A stretch of 64,000 nucleotides of DNA, taken from an uncultured Clostridia bacterium. Lineage in GTDB: Bacteria; Bacillota; Clostridia; Lachnospirales; Lachnospiraceae. The notes under the pieces are model-generated. The model searched no databases, was not told the origin of the DNA, and saw only the letters and a program-made list of their open reading frames with translations. The DNA is taken from positions 1 to 64,000 of the forward strand of contig CAMIZL010000001.1 in the NCBI GenBank assembly GCA_946403295.1, written 5' to 3'. Position numbers and translations under genes: made by a program. How positions within the stretch are numbered: position 1 is the stretch's first letter; the number at the start of each line of letters is the position of its first letter. This document shows positions 8,710 to 16,643 of this stretch, piece after piece.

Positions 8710-8803
8710 TGTCAACCAAGTATGTCAACCAACGAAAAAACTTCTCTGTAAGTTCCAAAAGTTACTCAGAGATTTTTTAGAAGGTTGACAGAGTTGGTTG
8801 ACA
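8710..8803. repeat. Direct and inverted TGTCAACCAA motifs before the excisionase gene
   Basis: TGTCAACCAA occurs at 8710-8719 and 8723-8732, and its exact inverse TTGGTTGACA occurs at 8794-8803, with a shorter GGTTGACA at 8783-8790. The inverted copies create TTGACA hexamers that could serve as -35 elements of the excisionase promoter. A repressor or excisionase operator is likely but not proved. Confidence 0.65.
8744..8778 (+). terminator. Terminator after the replication module
   Basis: CTCTGTAA (8744-8751) can pair with TTACTCAGAG (8762-8771) with a two-base bulge, followed by six T residues. It separates the mob/replication operon from the recombination genes. Confidence 0.65.
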
Positions 8804-8835
8804 TTTTTATTTCAATTAACGAGGAGATTATAAAA

Positions 8836-9168
8836 ATGAACCAGATAACTGTACTGAATGAAGTGACCTATAAGCCATCGGCAATACCTGTGGTAATCCC
8901 GATGGTGTATGATGCGCTTTTTAAGTTGAATTCAAAACTAAATGAAGAATCCATGCGGAAAAAGAAACAAGAAACGGATGTCCCTTTGTGGGAGAAGTAT
9001 CTCCTGACTGTGGAAGAAGCAGCTGAATACTTTGGTATCGGACAAAAAAGGATTCGAAGGATTATTTCTTTTGATCCTACTGCGGCTTATTTATTAACTG
9101 TTGGGAATCGGACACAAATAAAGAGAGTTCAGTTTGAAAAATACATAGACAGCATGTCTTGCGTATAA
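8836..9168 (+). CDS. xis: Excisionase / small winged-helix DNA-binding protein (Tn916 Xis-like)
   Basis: A 110-aa protein with a C-terminal helix-turn-helix (LTVEEAAEYFGIGQKRIRRI, about residues 57-76) and the ending NRTQIKRVQFEKYIDSM, typical of Tn916-type excisionases in Clostridia. It would bend attachment-site DNA and bias the neighbouring integrase to excise the element. The ATG at 8836 follows GAGGAG (8821-8826). The N-terminal 50 residues look like an extra extension. An upstream TTG at 8785 lies inside the operator-like repeats and is unlikely to be the start. Confidence 0.87.
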   Translation: MNQITVLNEVTYKPSAIPVVIPMVYDALFKLNSKLNEESMRKKKQETDVPLWEKYLLTVEEAAEYFGIGQKRIRRIISFDPTAAYLLTVGNRTQIKRVQFEKYIDSMSCV

Positions 9169-9199
9169 ATGACAGATATGACTGATTTGGATGGCGGAA

Positions 9200-9246
9200 G
9201 GACTTCAATTATGGTATTATGTATACGTTGTATTGGAGTCCTTTTT
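9200..9246 (+). terminator. Terminator between excisionase and integrase
   Basis: GGACTTCAAT (9200-9209) pairs with ATTGGAGTCC (9232-9241) over 10 bp with one wobble, then TTTTTATT. It would uncouple integrase expression from the excisionase transcript or act as an attenuator, ending 20 bp before the integrase start. Confidence 0.78.
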
Positions 9247-9265
9247 ATTATGAAAGGAGCCCAAT

Positions 9266-10540
9266 ATGAGTGAAAAAAGAAAAGATAATAAAGGTCGTAT
9301 CTTACGTAATGGTGAGATTCAGGAAGCCAACGGGCGGTATAGATTTAAGTATGTTGATGTATTTGGAGATTCCAAGTATGTAAGGTCATGGAGACTTGAT
9401 GTGCATGATCCTGTACCGGCAGGCAAAAAGATGGAACCGTCATTAAGGGAGCTTGAAAAGCAGATTGCGGCAGATATGATCGACCAGATTGTTCCGGAAG
9501 GAGGAAAATTAACAGTATCGGATCTCGTGGAGAAATATGTTTTACTGAGAAAGGGAGTGCGTCCGAGCACGGAAGCAGGGTATAAAACGGTAATCAACCT
9601 CTTGAAGAGGGATCCATTTGGAAAGCAGAGAATTGATAAAGTCAAAGTCCTGGATGCGCAAGAATGGTTAGTGAAGTTACAGAAAAACGGCAGAGGATAT
9701 AGTTCCATACATACTATCAGAGGTGTTCTTCGTCCGGCTTTTCAACTTGCGGTGGATAATGATTATGTCAGAAAAAATCCGTTTTCTTTTGATCTGGGGA
9801 CAGTAATCTATAACGACAGTGTTACGCGTGAAGCTTTGTCCCGGGAAGACGAAAAGAAATTTCTTAAGTTTGTCAAGGAGGATCCCTATTTTTGCAAGTA
9901 TTATGACGGAATATATATCCTTTTTAACACCGGACTTCGCATTTCTGAGTTTGTGGGACTTACGATAAACGACATTGATTTTAAACATATGAAGATCAAT
10001 GTGGATCATCAGCTCCAGAGAAATAACGGAATTGGATATAACGTCAGGGATACTAAGACTGAATCAGGCGGAAGACTTGTTCCTATGACTGAGGAAGTGG
10101 CAGAGTGTTTTAAACGCAGCTTAGCCAATCGTAAAACTCCGAAAATCGAGCCTATGGTGGATGGATATGTTGGATTTCTTTTCCTTGATAAGGATGAACA
10201 CCCCATGGTGGCGATGCACTGGGAGAAATACTTTCAGCATATAGTTGATAAGTATAACAGCATTTATAAGGCTCAGATGCCTAAGGTAACGCCTCACGTG
10301 TGCAGGCATACATTTTGCAGCCGCATGGCTTCCGCGAGGATGAATCCCAAGACCCTCCAGTATATAATGGGACATTCGGATATAGGAGTTACTCTCAATA
10401 CGTATACCCATCTTGGATTTGATGATGCTTTGGAGGAAATGACTCGTATCTCTAAGGGAAAGAATGCCAATTCTGATGTTAACGATACTGCAACGGTAAC
10501 AGTTTATTCAGAATACAAAGAACAGGCGTCAAACGAGTAA
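9266..10540 (+). CDS. int: Tyrosine site-specific integrase (Tn916-like)
   Basis: The 424-aa enzyme inserts and excises the element. The N-terminal part (about 1-80) fits an arm-site-binding domain. Residues about 82-180 form the SAM-like core-binding domain. The catalytic domain carries R225 in TGLRISEFVGL, H344 and R347 in TPHVCRHTF, H370 in IMGHSDI and the nucleophile Y380 in NTYTHLG. GAAAGGAG lies before the ATG. Short repeats in the 260 bp downstream (GCACCT motifs and phased ATATGCC) could be its arm sites. The gene is intact. Confidence 0.95.
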   Translation: MSEKRKDNKGRILRNGEIQEANGRYRFKYVDVFGDSKYVRSWRLDVHDPVPAGKKMEPSLRELEKQIAADMIDQIVPEGGKLTVSDLVEKYVLLRKGVRPSTEAGYKTVINLLKRDPFGKQRIDKVKVLDAQEWLVKLQKNGRGYSSIHTIRGVLRPAFQLAVDNDYVRKNPFSFDLGTVIYNDSVTREALSREDEKKFLKFVKEDPYFCKYYDGIYILFNTGLRISEFVGLTINDIDFKHMKINVDHQLQRNNGIGYNVRDTKTESGGRLVPMTEEVAECFKRSLANRKTPKIEPMVDGYVGFLFLDKDEHPMVAMHWEKYFQHIVDKYNSIYKAQMPKVTPHVCRHTFCSRMASARMNPKTLQYIMGHSDIGVTLNTYTHLGFDDALEEMTRISKGKNANSDVNDTATVTVYSEYKEQASNE

Positions 10541-10573
10541 AATAGTATAATCCTTTATTTAAGGGAAAAGCTC

Positions 10574-10814
10574 GAGGTGCAAGTCCTGTAGATTTGCACC
10601 TCATTTTGCACCTTTTGGCGGATAAGATATGCCCAAATATGCCAAGATATGCCAATGTATATAAGTGCAAGAAACACAGTATTTACGAGGTTTATAGACA
10701 TGATTAGAGTATTGTTCATCTGCTGGGACATTCCACCGACACGATGTAGCAAACCGCGTATTTACAGGCTTTGAGAGCCACTCAAACACTTTCTTGCACC
10801 TCGTTTGCACCTTT
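10574..10814. repeat. TTGCACCT repeats and phased ATATGCC at the right end of the element
   Basis: GAGGTGCAA (10574-10582) and TTGCACCTC (10594-10602) form a 9-bp hairpin. The block TTGCACCTCATTTTGCACC at 10594 recurs as TTGCACCTCGTTTGCACC at 10794, exactly 200 bp later. Between them ATATGCC appears at 10627, 10637 and 10647, 10 bp apart. This is the expected position for an attachment site and integrase arm sites. The second block is followed by the intact phosphatase start and the first by a decayed phosphatase start. Confidence 0.65.
10700..10775 (+). pseudogene. Decayed duplicate of the phosphatase gene 5' end
   Basis: From the ATG at 10700 the DNA reads MIRVLFIC, nearly the same as the MIKVLFIC that opens the intact phosphatase at 10870. 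The alignment continues with indels through an ACGATG block and a TTTAC block, but the frame closes after 24 codons. It looks like a leftover phosphatase start carried or created by integration of the element next to that gene. Homology beyond the first 25 bases is judged by eye. Confidence 0.55.
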
Positions 10815-10869
10815 AAATCAGGTCTGAAAAACAAGGAAACGAATAGCAGGTTAGGAGCTGATTTTTACT

Positions 10870-11328
10870 ATGATAAAGGTCTTATTCATTTGCCACGGCA
10901 ATATCTGCCGCAGTACGATGGCGGAAAGTGTGTTTACGCATATGGTCCGCGAGCGGGGTATCGACCGCGATTTTGAGATCGCTTCGGCGGCGACAAGCAC
11001 GGAAGAGATCGGGAACACGCCCCACTACGGAACGGTTGACAAGCTCAGGAGAGAGGGCATTCCGCTTGTTCCGCACAGAGCTGTGCAGATGCGCAGAAGC
11101 GATTATGACGCCTATGATTACATCATCGGCATGGACAGCTACAATATCAGGAATATGGGCAGGATATGCGGCGGAGATCCGTACGGAAAGTTTTATCGCA
11201 TGCTCGAATTCGTCGGCTCGCAGAGGGATGTTGCCGATCCCTGGTACACGGGGGATTTCGATACGACGTACAGGGATATTGTGGAAGGACTTGAGGGGTT
11301 CTTAAAATATTTGGGTTATGAAAACTGA
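10870..11328 (+). CDS. Low-molecular-weight protein-tyrosine phosphatase
   Basis: A 152-aa cytoplasmic phosphatase with the family signature at the very N-terminus: C8-H-G-N-I-C-R14-S, where C8 is the nucleophile and R14 binds phosphate. The general acid is D123 in the VADPWYTGDF loop. Length is standard. Substrate is unknown; Firmicutes homologs dephosphorylate protein tyrosine or arginine. TAGGAGC (10852-10858) is 11 bp before the ATG. The ylmH start overlaps its last 11 bp. The gene immediately right of the mobile element is intact, so integration left or restored a working 5' end. Confidence 0.93.
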   Translation: MIKVLFICHGNICRSTMAESVFTHMVRERGIDRDFEIASAATSTEEIGNTPHYGTVDKLRREGIPLVPHRAVQMRRSDYDAYDYIIGMDSYNIRNMGRICGGDPYGKFYRMLEFVGSQRDVADPWYTGDFDTTYRDIVEGLEGFLKYLGYEN

Positions 11329-12064
11329 ACTGAAAAGACTTACCGAACTGGCTGACAGAAGCTATAACAGCGGCCAGTTCACCTTCACGGATTTTATGTC
11401 CGTCGCGGAGCTTGCCGTTTATTACGAGAACGAAGCCGCATTCAGATTCGCCTGCCCCAAATTGTTCGGAGGCTGTGATCTGTCTGAGAGAATGATGATC
11501 CGTTTCGGCAGTGAGGAAGAGCTTGGATTCTCACAGGATTTCCCAATCAGGACACTTCTGATCAAGCCGCTGGCAAGTAAATTCGCCGACGACCTGAATC
11601 ATCGCGACTTCCTGGGAGCGCTCATGAATCTCGGGATCAAAAGGGAGATGCTCGGAGACATCTTTGTTAAAGACAAGGAAGCATGCGTGTTCTGCAAGGA
11701 CAGCATCGCTGATTTCATCATCGAAAACCTGACCAGAGTCAAGCACACATCGGTGAAGGTTGAAGTCACGGACGAAACGGAGGAACTGACCTCACCCGAT
11801 CTTGAGGACAAGGTGATACAGGTTTCTTCGCAGAGGATCGATGCCGTCATCGCCAAGGTATACAACCTTTCGAGACAGGAAGCGCTTTCGCTCTTCCCTG
11901 AAGGGCTTGTCTATCTTAACGGGCGGAACTGTACCGAGAACGCCCGCACCCTGCGCCCCGGTGATGTGATATCCGTCAGGGGAAAGGGTAAGTTTGAGTA
12001 TTCGGAAGAAATGGGTCTCAGTAAGAAAGGCAAACTCAATTGCAGAGTCAGCATTTACAGGTGA
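11318..12064 (+). CDS. ylmH: YlmH-family S4-domain RNA-binding protein
   Basis: A 248-aa protein with an N-terminal alpha/beta domain (motifs around ALMNLGIKREMLGDIFV and the CVFC stretch) and a C-terminal S4 RNA-binding domain at about 165-240 (QRIDAVIAKVYNLSRQEAL, then LVYLNGRNC and RPGDVISVRGKGKF). YlmH binds large ribosomal subunits, and Bacillus YlmH was reported to assist ribosome-associated quality control. It usually sits in the ylm cluster near divIVA; here it overlaps the phosphatase instead. The ATG at 11318 lies inside the phosphatase gene and suggests coupled translation. Confidence 0.88.
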   Translation: MKTELKRLTELADRSYNSGQFTFTDFMSVAELAVYYENEAAFRFACPKLFGGCDLSERMMIRFGSEEELGFSQDFPIRTLLIKPLASKFADDLNHRDFLGALMNLGIKREMLGDIFVKDKEACVFCKDSIADFIIENLTRVKHTSVKVEVTDETEELTSPDLEDKVIQVSSQRIDAVIAKVYNLSRQEALSLFPEGLVYLNGRNCTENARTLRPGDVISVRGKGKFEYSEEMGLSKKGKLNCRVSIYR

Positions 12065-12082
12065 TCGATGAAATGCCTGACA

Positions 12083-13630
12083 TCAGGAAAGATCCTGTTG
12101 TTCAAGCAGAGGCTTCATCATATAAAGTGAGCCGGTGACAACCACTCCCGCAAGAGGTTCCGGGGTGTGAGCGCCCGGTTCATTTTTGTTCCCGGAAGCA
12201 ATGACTTCGTCTTTGGCCTGCTTGAGTGCCTCGACCACGGAATCCGACACAACACCCGGAACTCCGTAACCCTCAAAGATCCTGACGATCTCCGCGGGTT
12301 CGAGACTTCTGGGGTTATCGGGGCGCACCGCGATAACCTTTCCCGCGTACGGGGCAAGCATTCTGTACATTTCCATGTAATCCTTGTCGGCCATGACACC
12401 CGTGATAACAAGAAATTTACGTTTTAAACTGTTTCCCTGACAAATTCGGGTATTATCAAGGTCACTGTCTGATGTTTGTAAATCGGAAGAATGCTCGTCT
12501 TGTGATGTCATATTTGACAATATGTATTCAAGACTCTCGCACAGAGCACTCATACACTGCGGGTTATGTGCCCCGTCGAGGATGACCGGCGGGTCGGTGC
12601 TCATAAGCGTCAGTCTTGCGGGCCATACCGTGCCGGCAAGTCCCCGGCGGAGAGCTTCGTCACTGATCATATTGCGATCATTAAGAGCCTTGACCGCTTC
12701 GATCACGACAGCAGCATTAAGCGCCTGGTGAGCGCCCATAAGCGACAGCCTGAGTTTTGGTGAACCGTCGTACGTGACGGTATCGCCCTCGAGAACGCCG
12801 GTATGCACGATCCTGAGTTTCGCGGGATCTGCAACGCTTATGCTGCACGCCTCTTTGGCGCACGCCTCCCTGATGACGTTCAGAGCTTCTTCATCCGAAG
12901 GGTAGGCGACAGCACTGCAACCCTTCTTTATGATACCTGCCTTAGCAGCGGCGATCGAAGCGATATCGGGACCCAGAAGCTCGGTGTGGTCGAGACCGAT
13001 CCTTGTGATGATCGCTACCTCGGGGGAGGGGATGACGTTTGTCGAATCGTCCCTGCCGCCGAGTCCGCACTCGAGGATCGCGAAGTCGCAACCCCTGCGG
13101 GCAAAGAAGTCGATCGCCATCGCCGTGTAGTACTCAAAGGCGGTGGGTCGAAGAGCGGAGGAGCAGTCTTGTGAAGCATCCGCAGTATCAAGAACGGCGG
13201 TCGCAGCGCGAACACGCTCGACTTCTTCGACAAATTCCTCTTCGGTTGCAGCTACAGGGTTATAATTGTGTGCAAGGGCATTGTCTTTTCCGTCAGTACA
13301 TATATTTTCCCCCCATGTGTTATTGTTAGGGATTTCACGGCTTGATTCTGTATGATCGGATGGTATGGGGTCAGATACACTCAGGTACTCGCACGGTGAT
13401 ACGAGGCAGGGAGAGTTGAAGCATCCGACTCTGTAACCGGCAGCGGTGAGGACGCAAGCGAGCATGCGCGATACAGAACCCTTGCCGTTCGTGCCTGCGA
13501 TATGTATGAACCTGAGGGAGTCCTGCGGATTTCCGAGCGCGTCAAGCAGAGCACGGATCCTTTCGAGTCCGTACACGGAACCCGGCGCAGAGGCTGCGCT
13601 GATAAAGTCTAAAGCTTCCTTATATGTCAT
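12083..13630 (-). CDS. folC: Bifunctional folylpolyglutamate/dihydrofolate synthase FolC, with two insertions
   Basis: A Mur-ligase-like enzyme that adds glutamate to folates. It has the P-loop GTNGKGS (47-53), the ECGLGGRDDSTN block (187-199), ITRIGLDHTELLG (208-220) and LDGAHNP (351-357). At 515 aa it is about 80 residues longer than usual. The extra sequence is in two hydrophilic segments: about 88-128, in the substrate loop after CEYLSVSD, and about 375-402, before FLVITGVMADKD. Both look like solvent-exposed insertions. GGAGAA precedes the start. It is the only clear - strand gene here and converges on ylmH with an 18-bp gap. Confidence 0.93.
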   Translation of the reverse strand: MTYKEALDFISAASAPGSVYGLERIRALLDALGNPQDSLRFIHIAGTNGKGSVSRMLACVLTAAGYRVGCFNSPCLVSPCEYLSVSDPIPSDHTESSREIPNNNTWGENICTDGKDNALAHNYNPVAATEEEFVEEVERVRAATAVLDTADASQDCSSALRPTAFEYYTAMAIDFFARRGCDFAILECGLGGRDDSTNVIPSPEVAIITRIGLDHTELLGPDIASIAAAKAGIIKKGCSAVAYPSDEEALNVIREACAKEACSISVADPAKLRIVHTGVLEGDTVTYDGSPKLRLSLMGAHQALNAAVVIEAVKALNDRNMISDEALRRGLAGTVWPARLTLMSTDPPVILDGAHNPQCMSALCESLEYILSNMTSQDEHSSDLQTSDSDLDNTRICQGNSLKRKFLVITGVMADKDYMEMYRMLAPYAGKVIAVRPDNPRSLEPAEIVRIFEGYGVPGVVSDSVVEALKQAKDEVIASGNKNEPGAHTPEPLAGVVVTGSLYMMKPLLEQQDLS

Positions 13631-14003
13631 GTGTTTCTCCGTTCATTTCCTTTTCAATGTGAATTAAGATTACTACCGGGGAAAGAATGCGTCAACTCCC
13701 GGACGGATCATAACGGCTTTAAGAGGGAGTGGCAGGTACAGAAATAACCGACCGAAGGCGAAATGGCATTATATCATAAATAATTGTGGCATTTACCACG
13801 GGAGTATGGTAGTATAGGAAGTTGCGAGGACCATTTCCGAGACTTCTGAAAAGCGCAGATGCGCAGTGGGTAAGGCACGACCGACCACATAAGCGTGTGG
13901 GCGGATGAGCGTTCCGCATCGCAGGAGTGAGCGGCGGAGTGACATGTATCCGCGTTTCTCAGTGGTTTCGGGATCTTCGTGAAATAAATTATGGAGGTAC
14001 ATG
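13631..14003. promoter_or_regulatory. Divergent folC/pnp control region
   Basis: This 373-bp region separates folC and pnp. On the - strand TGATATAAT (13776-13768) is an extended -10 suitable for folC. On the + strand TTGTGG (13784) and TATGGT or TAGTAT (13805-13815) form a weak pnp promoter with poor spacing. The remaining 180 bp before pnp is a GC-rich leader with short self-complementary segments. Leader structure would fit pnp autoregulation, known in other bacteria, but no specific element is recognised. Confidence 0.4.
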
Positions 14004-16088
14004 ATGTACAAGAGTTTTTCAATGGAACTTGCCGGACGTACACTTACCGTTGATATCGGACGTGTTGCTGCTCAGGCAAACGGCGCCGCTTTCATGCATT
14101 ACGGCGACACAGTTGTCCTCTCTACGGCCACTGCATCACAGAAGCCCAGAGACGGCATCGATTTCTTCCCCTTGAGCGTTGAGTTTGAAGAGAAGCTTTA
14201 CGCAGCAGGCAAGATCCCCGGAGGCTTTAACAGACGTGAGGGCAGAGCAAGCGAGAACGCTATCCTTACCAGCCGCGTTATCGACAGACCCATGCGTCCC
14301 CTTTTCCCTAAGGATTACCGCAACGACGTTACCATCAACAACATGGTTATGTCAGTTGACCCCACATGCCGCCCTGAGCTTGTAGGTATGCTTGGTTCGG
14401 CGATCGCTACATGCATTTCGGATATCCCCTTTGACGGCCCCTGCGCTATGACACAGGTAGGCATGATCAACGGTGAGTTCGTTATCAACCCCACTCAGGA
14501 AGAGTGGAAGAGCGGAGACCTCAACCTTACGGTTGCTTCGACACGTGAGAAAGTTATCATGATCGAGGCGGGCGCTAACGAGATCCCCGAGGCTAAGATG
14601 ATCGAGGCCATTTATAAGGCTCATGAGATCAATCAGACCATCATCGCTTTCATCGACAACATTGTTAAGGAAGTCGGAAAGCCTAAGCATGAATACACAA
14701 GCTGCGCTATCCCCGAGGAGCTTTTCGCAGAGATCAAGAGACTTGTTCCCCCCGAGGAGATGGAAGAGGCAGTATTCACAGACGAGAAGCAGAAGCGCGA
14801 AGAAAATATGCGCGTGATCACCGAGAGACTCGAAGAGGCATTTGCCGAGAACGAGGAATGGCTTGCACTTCTCGGTGAGGCTGTTTACCAGTATGAGAAG
14901 AAGACAGTTCGTAAGATGATCCTCAAGGATCATAAGCGTCCCGACGGACGTGAGATCACGCAGATCCGTCCCCTTGCGGCTGAGGTTGATATCATCCCCA
15001 GAGTTCACGGTTCCGCAATGTTCACCCGTGGACAGACACAGATCTGCGATGTATGTACGCTCGCACCTCTTTCCGAGATGCAGAAGCTTGACGGTCTCGA
15101 TGAGAACGAAGTAAGCAAGCGCTACATGCACCACTACAACTTCCCCGCATACTCCGTTGGTGAGACCAAGGTCAGCCGCGGACCCGGAAGACGTGAGATC
15201 GGACACGGCGCACTCGCTGAGCGTGCACTCGTTCCCGTACTTCCCACAGAGGAAGAGTTCCCTTACGCGATCCGTTGCGTATCGGAGACATTCGAATCCA
15301 ACGGCTCGACTTCCATGGCTTCGACATGTGCTTCATGTATGTCGCTTATGGCAGCCGGCGTACCCATCAAGAGAATGGTTGCAGGTATCAGCTGCGGTCT
15401 TGTTACAGGCGAAACAGACGATGATTTCGTTCTCCTTACCGATATCCAGGGTCTCGAGGACTTCTTCGGCGACATGGACTTCAAGGTAACAGGTACAACA
15501 GAAGGTATCACAGCTATCCAGATGGATATCAAGATCCACGGACTTACACGTCCCATCGTTGAGGGTGCCATCGCTCGTTGCCGTGAGGCTCGTCTCTTCA
15601 TCATGGACAACTGCATGAAGAAGGCCATCGATGCTCCCAGACCCGAAGTTAACGAGTATGCTCCCAAGATCGTCCAGATCCAGATCGATCCCCAGAAGAT
15701 CGGTGATGTTGTCGGACAACGCGGAAAGACTATCAATGCCATCATTGATACAACAGGCGTTAAGATCGATATTACCGATGACGGTGCCGTATCGGTTTGC
15801 GGTACTGACACAGCGATGATGAATGAAGCGATCAGACTCATCAATATCATCGTTTCCGAGTTCGAAGAGGGCACGATCTATGAGGGTAAGGTTGTCAGCA
15901 TCAAGGACTTCGGTGCGTTCATCGAATTTGCGCCCGGTAAGGAAGGCATGGTACATATCAGTAAGATCGCTCCCGAGCGTATCAATCATGTGGAAGATGT
16001 TCTTACACTCGGCGACAAGGTTCGTTGCCTTTGCCTCGGCAAGGACAAGATGGGCAGAGTAAGCTTCTCCATCAAGGATGCTAAATGA
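14004..16088 (+). CDS. pnp: Polyribonucleotide nucleotidyltransferase (PNPase)
   Basis: A 694-aa phosphorolytic 3'-5' exoribonuclease of the RNA decay machinery. Two RNase PH-like domains are visible, with the FNRREGRASENAILTSR block in the first and the HYNFPAYSVGE and GRREIGHGALAERAL blocks in the second. A KH domain (from PQKIGDVVGQRGKTINAI, about 563-620) and a C-terminal S1 domain (from IYEGKVVSIKDFGAFIEF, about 622-690) follow. GGAGG at 13993-13997 favours the second of two adjacent ATGs (14004) over the first (14001). rpsO, often upstream of pnp, is absent. A strong terminator follows. Confidence 0.96.
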   Translation: MYKSFSMELAGRTLTVDIGRVAAQANGAAFMHYGDTVVLSTATASQKPRDGIDFFPLSVEFEEKLYAAGKIPGGFNRREGRASENAILTSRVIDRPMRPLFPKDYRNDVTINNMVMSVDPTCRPELVGMLGSAIATCISDIPFDGPCAMTQVGMINGEFVINPTQEEWKSGDLNLTVASTREKVIMIEAGANEIPEAKMIEAIYKAHEINQTIIAFIDNIVKEVGKPKHEYTSCAIPEELFAEIKRLVPPEEMEEAVFTDEKQKREENMRVITERLEEAFAENEEWLALLGEAVYQYEKKTVRKMILKDHKRPDGREITQIRPLAAEVDIIPRVHGSAMFTRGQTQICDVCTLAPLSEMQKLDGLDENEVSKRYMHHYNFPAYSVGETKVSRGPGRREIGHGALAERALVPVLPTEEEFPYAIRCVSETFESNGSTSMASTCASCMSLMAAGVPIKRMVAGISCGLVTGETDDDFVLLTDIQGLEDFFGDMDFKVTGTTEGITAIQMDIKIHGLTRPIVEGAIARCREARLFIMDNCMKKAIDAPRPEVNEYAPKIVQIQIDPQKIGDVVGQRGKTINAIIDTTGVKIDITDDGAVSVCGTDTAMMNEAIRLINIIVSEFEEGTIYEGKVVSIKDFGAFIEFAPGKEGMVHISKIAPERINHVEDVLTLGDKVRCLCLGKDKMGRVSFSIKDAK

Positions 16089-16158
16089 TCCCTTAACGCT
16101 TATGTGACGGATCCTTGCTTGCACGGCTCTATATAATAATGAATATGTGATGATTTCT

Positions 16159-16193
16159 CACTCCGAAGACTGCGGTTTTCGGAGTGTTTTTTT
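16159..16193 (+). terminator. Rho-independent terminator of pnp
   Basis: CACTCCGAA (16159-16167) pairs with TTCGGAGTG (16178-16186), followed by seven T residues. Confidence 0.9.
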
Positions 16194-16208
16194 GTGCGAT
16201 AAGCGAAG

Positions 16209-16400
16209 GCCGTCTGTTGCAAGCTTGTTTGCAATTGGATATGATACCATGGTTTGTGGTGAGAGCTTGCTCTCATGAGCAAACAGGGTATCATATCCAA
16301 AGCGGAGCGAAGCCTCGCGAACAGACGGCTGAGTGAACGGACATCGAGCGGACTTGTACGCGAGATGTCCCGTCGCATCGAGTAGGAGTCAGCCTACTCG
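16209..16400. repeat. Cluster of three large hairpins between pnp and the chemoreceptor gene
   Basis: Hairpin 1 is nested. Outer arms are GCCGTCTGTT (16209-16218) and AACAGACGGC (16320-16329). Inner perfect 14-bp arms are 16235-16248 and 16287-16300. Next come GTTTG/CAAAC (16252 and 16280), and the apex is GAGAGC-TT-GCTCTC (16261-16274). Hairpin 2 has GGACATC (16339-16345) pairing with GATGTCC (16364-16370). Hairpin 3 has CGAGTAGG (16379-16386) pairing with CCTACTCG (16393-16400). No coding frame or transposase is present. It could be a structured RNA or a palindromic intergenic repeat. Confidence 0.8.
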
Positions 16401-16513
16401 ATTTATGCATTTTTATTTTTATACCAAATATTCGTATAAGGGAATTTAGCAATACACAACTCTACAATACGTGAATGCAAATACAAAAAATATGAAATAA
16501 TGGTAAAAATCTA

Positions 16514-16543
16514 TTGACAAGAATATTAAATTGCTAGTATATT
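16514..16543 (+). promoter_or_regulatory. Sigma-A-type promoter of the chemoreceptor gene
   Basis: TTGACA (16514-16519) and TATATT (16538-16543) are 18 bp apart in AT-rich DNA, about 95 bp before the start codon. Confidence 0.72.
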
Positions 16544-16643
16544 ATTAATCGGATATATTGAAATGCGACATTGTGTGACAATAAAGGATTTATGTTGCAC
16601 TTTCAAATGTCAATTAAGCATTTTTGCAATACAGGAGGTCAAA

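Larger units (their letters stand above)
4170..10860. mobile_element. Integrative mobilizable element with MobQ-type relaxase
   Basis: The limits are approximate. The left end follows the truncated DUF262 gene, and the right end lies between the integrase and the intact phosphatase gene. Cargo order is candidate oriT, phased-repeat control region, DUF3847, relaxase, primase, VapE, excisionase, integrase. No coupling protein or type IV secretion gene is present, so it would need a helper conjugative element. The primase-VapE pair suggests it can replicate after excision. Matching attachment sites were not found by eye. A decayed phosphatase 5' end at 10700-10775 suggests integration at that gene. 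Confidence 0.8.

Noticed and set aside
4163..10556. Attachment-site pair suggested by GAGTAA followed by AAAATAGTA-like sequence at both ends of the element
   Set aside because: The two copies align only with gaps and over a short stretch of AT-rich DNA; chance similarity is likely.
16209..16400. Insertion sequence with terminal inverted repeats
   Set aside because: The inverted arms enclose only about 100 bp without any coding frame, and no target duplication is visible.
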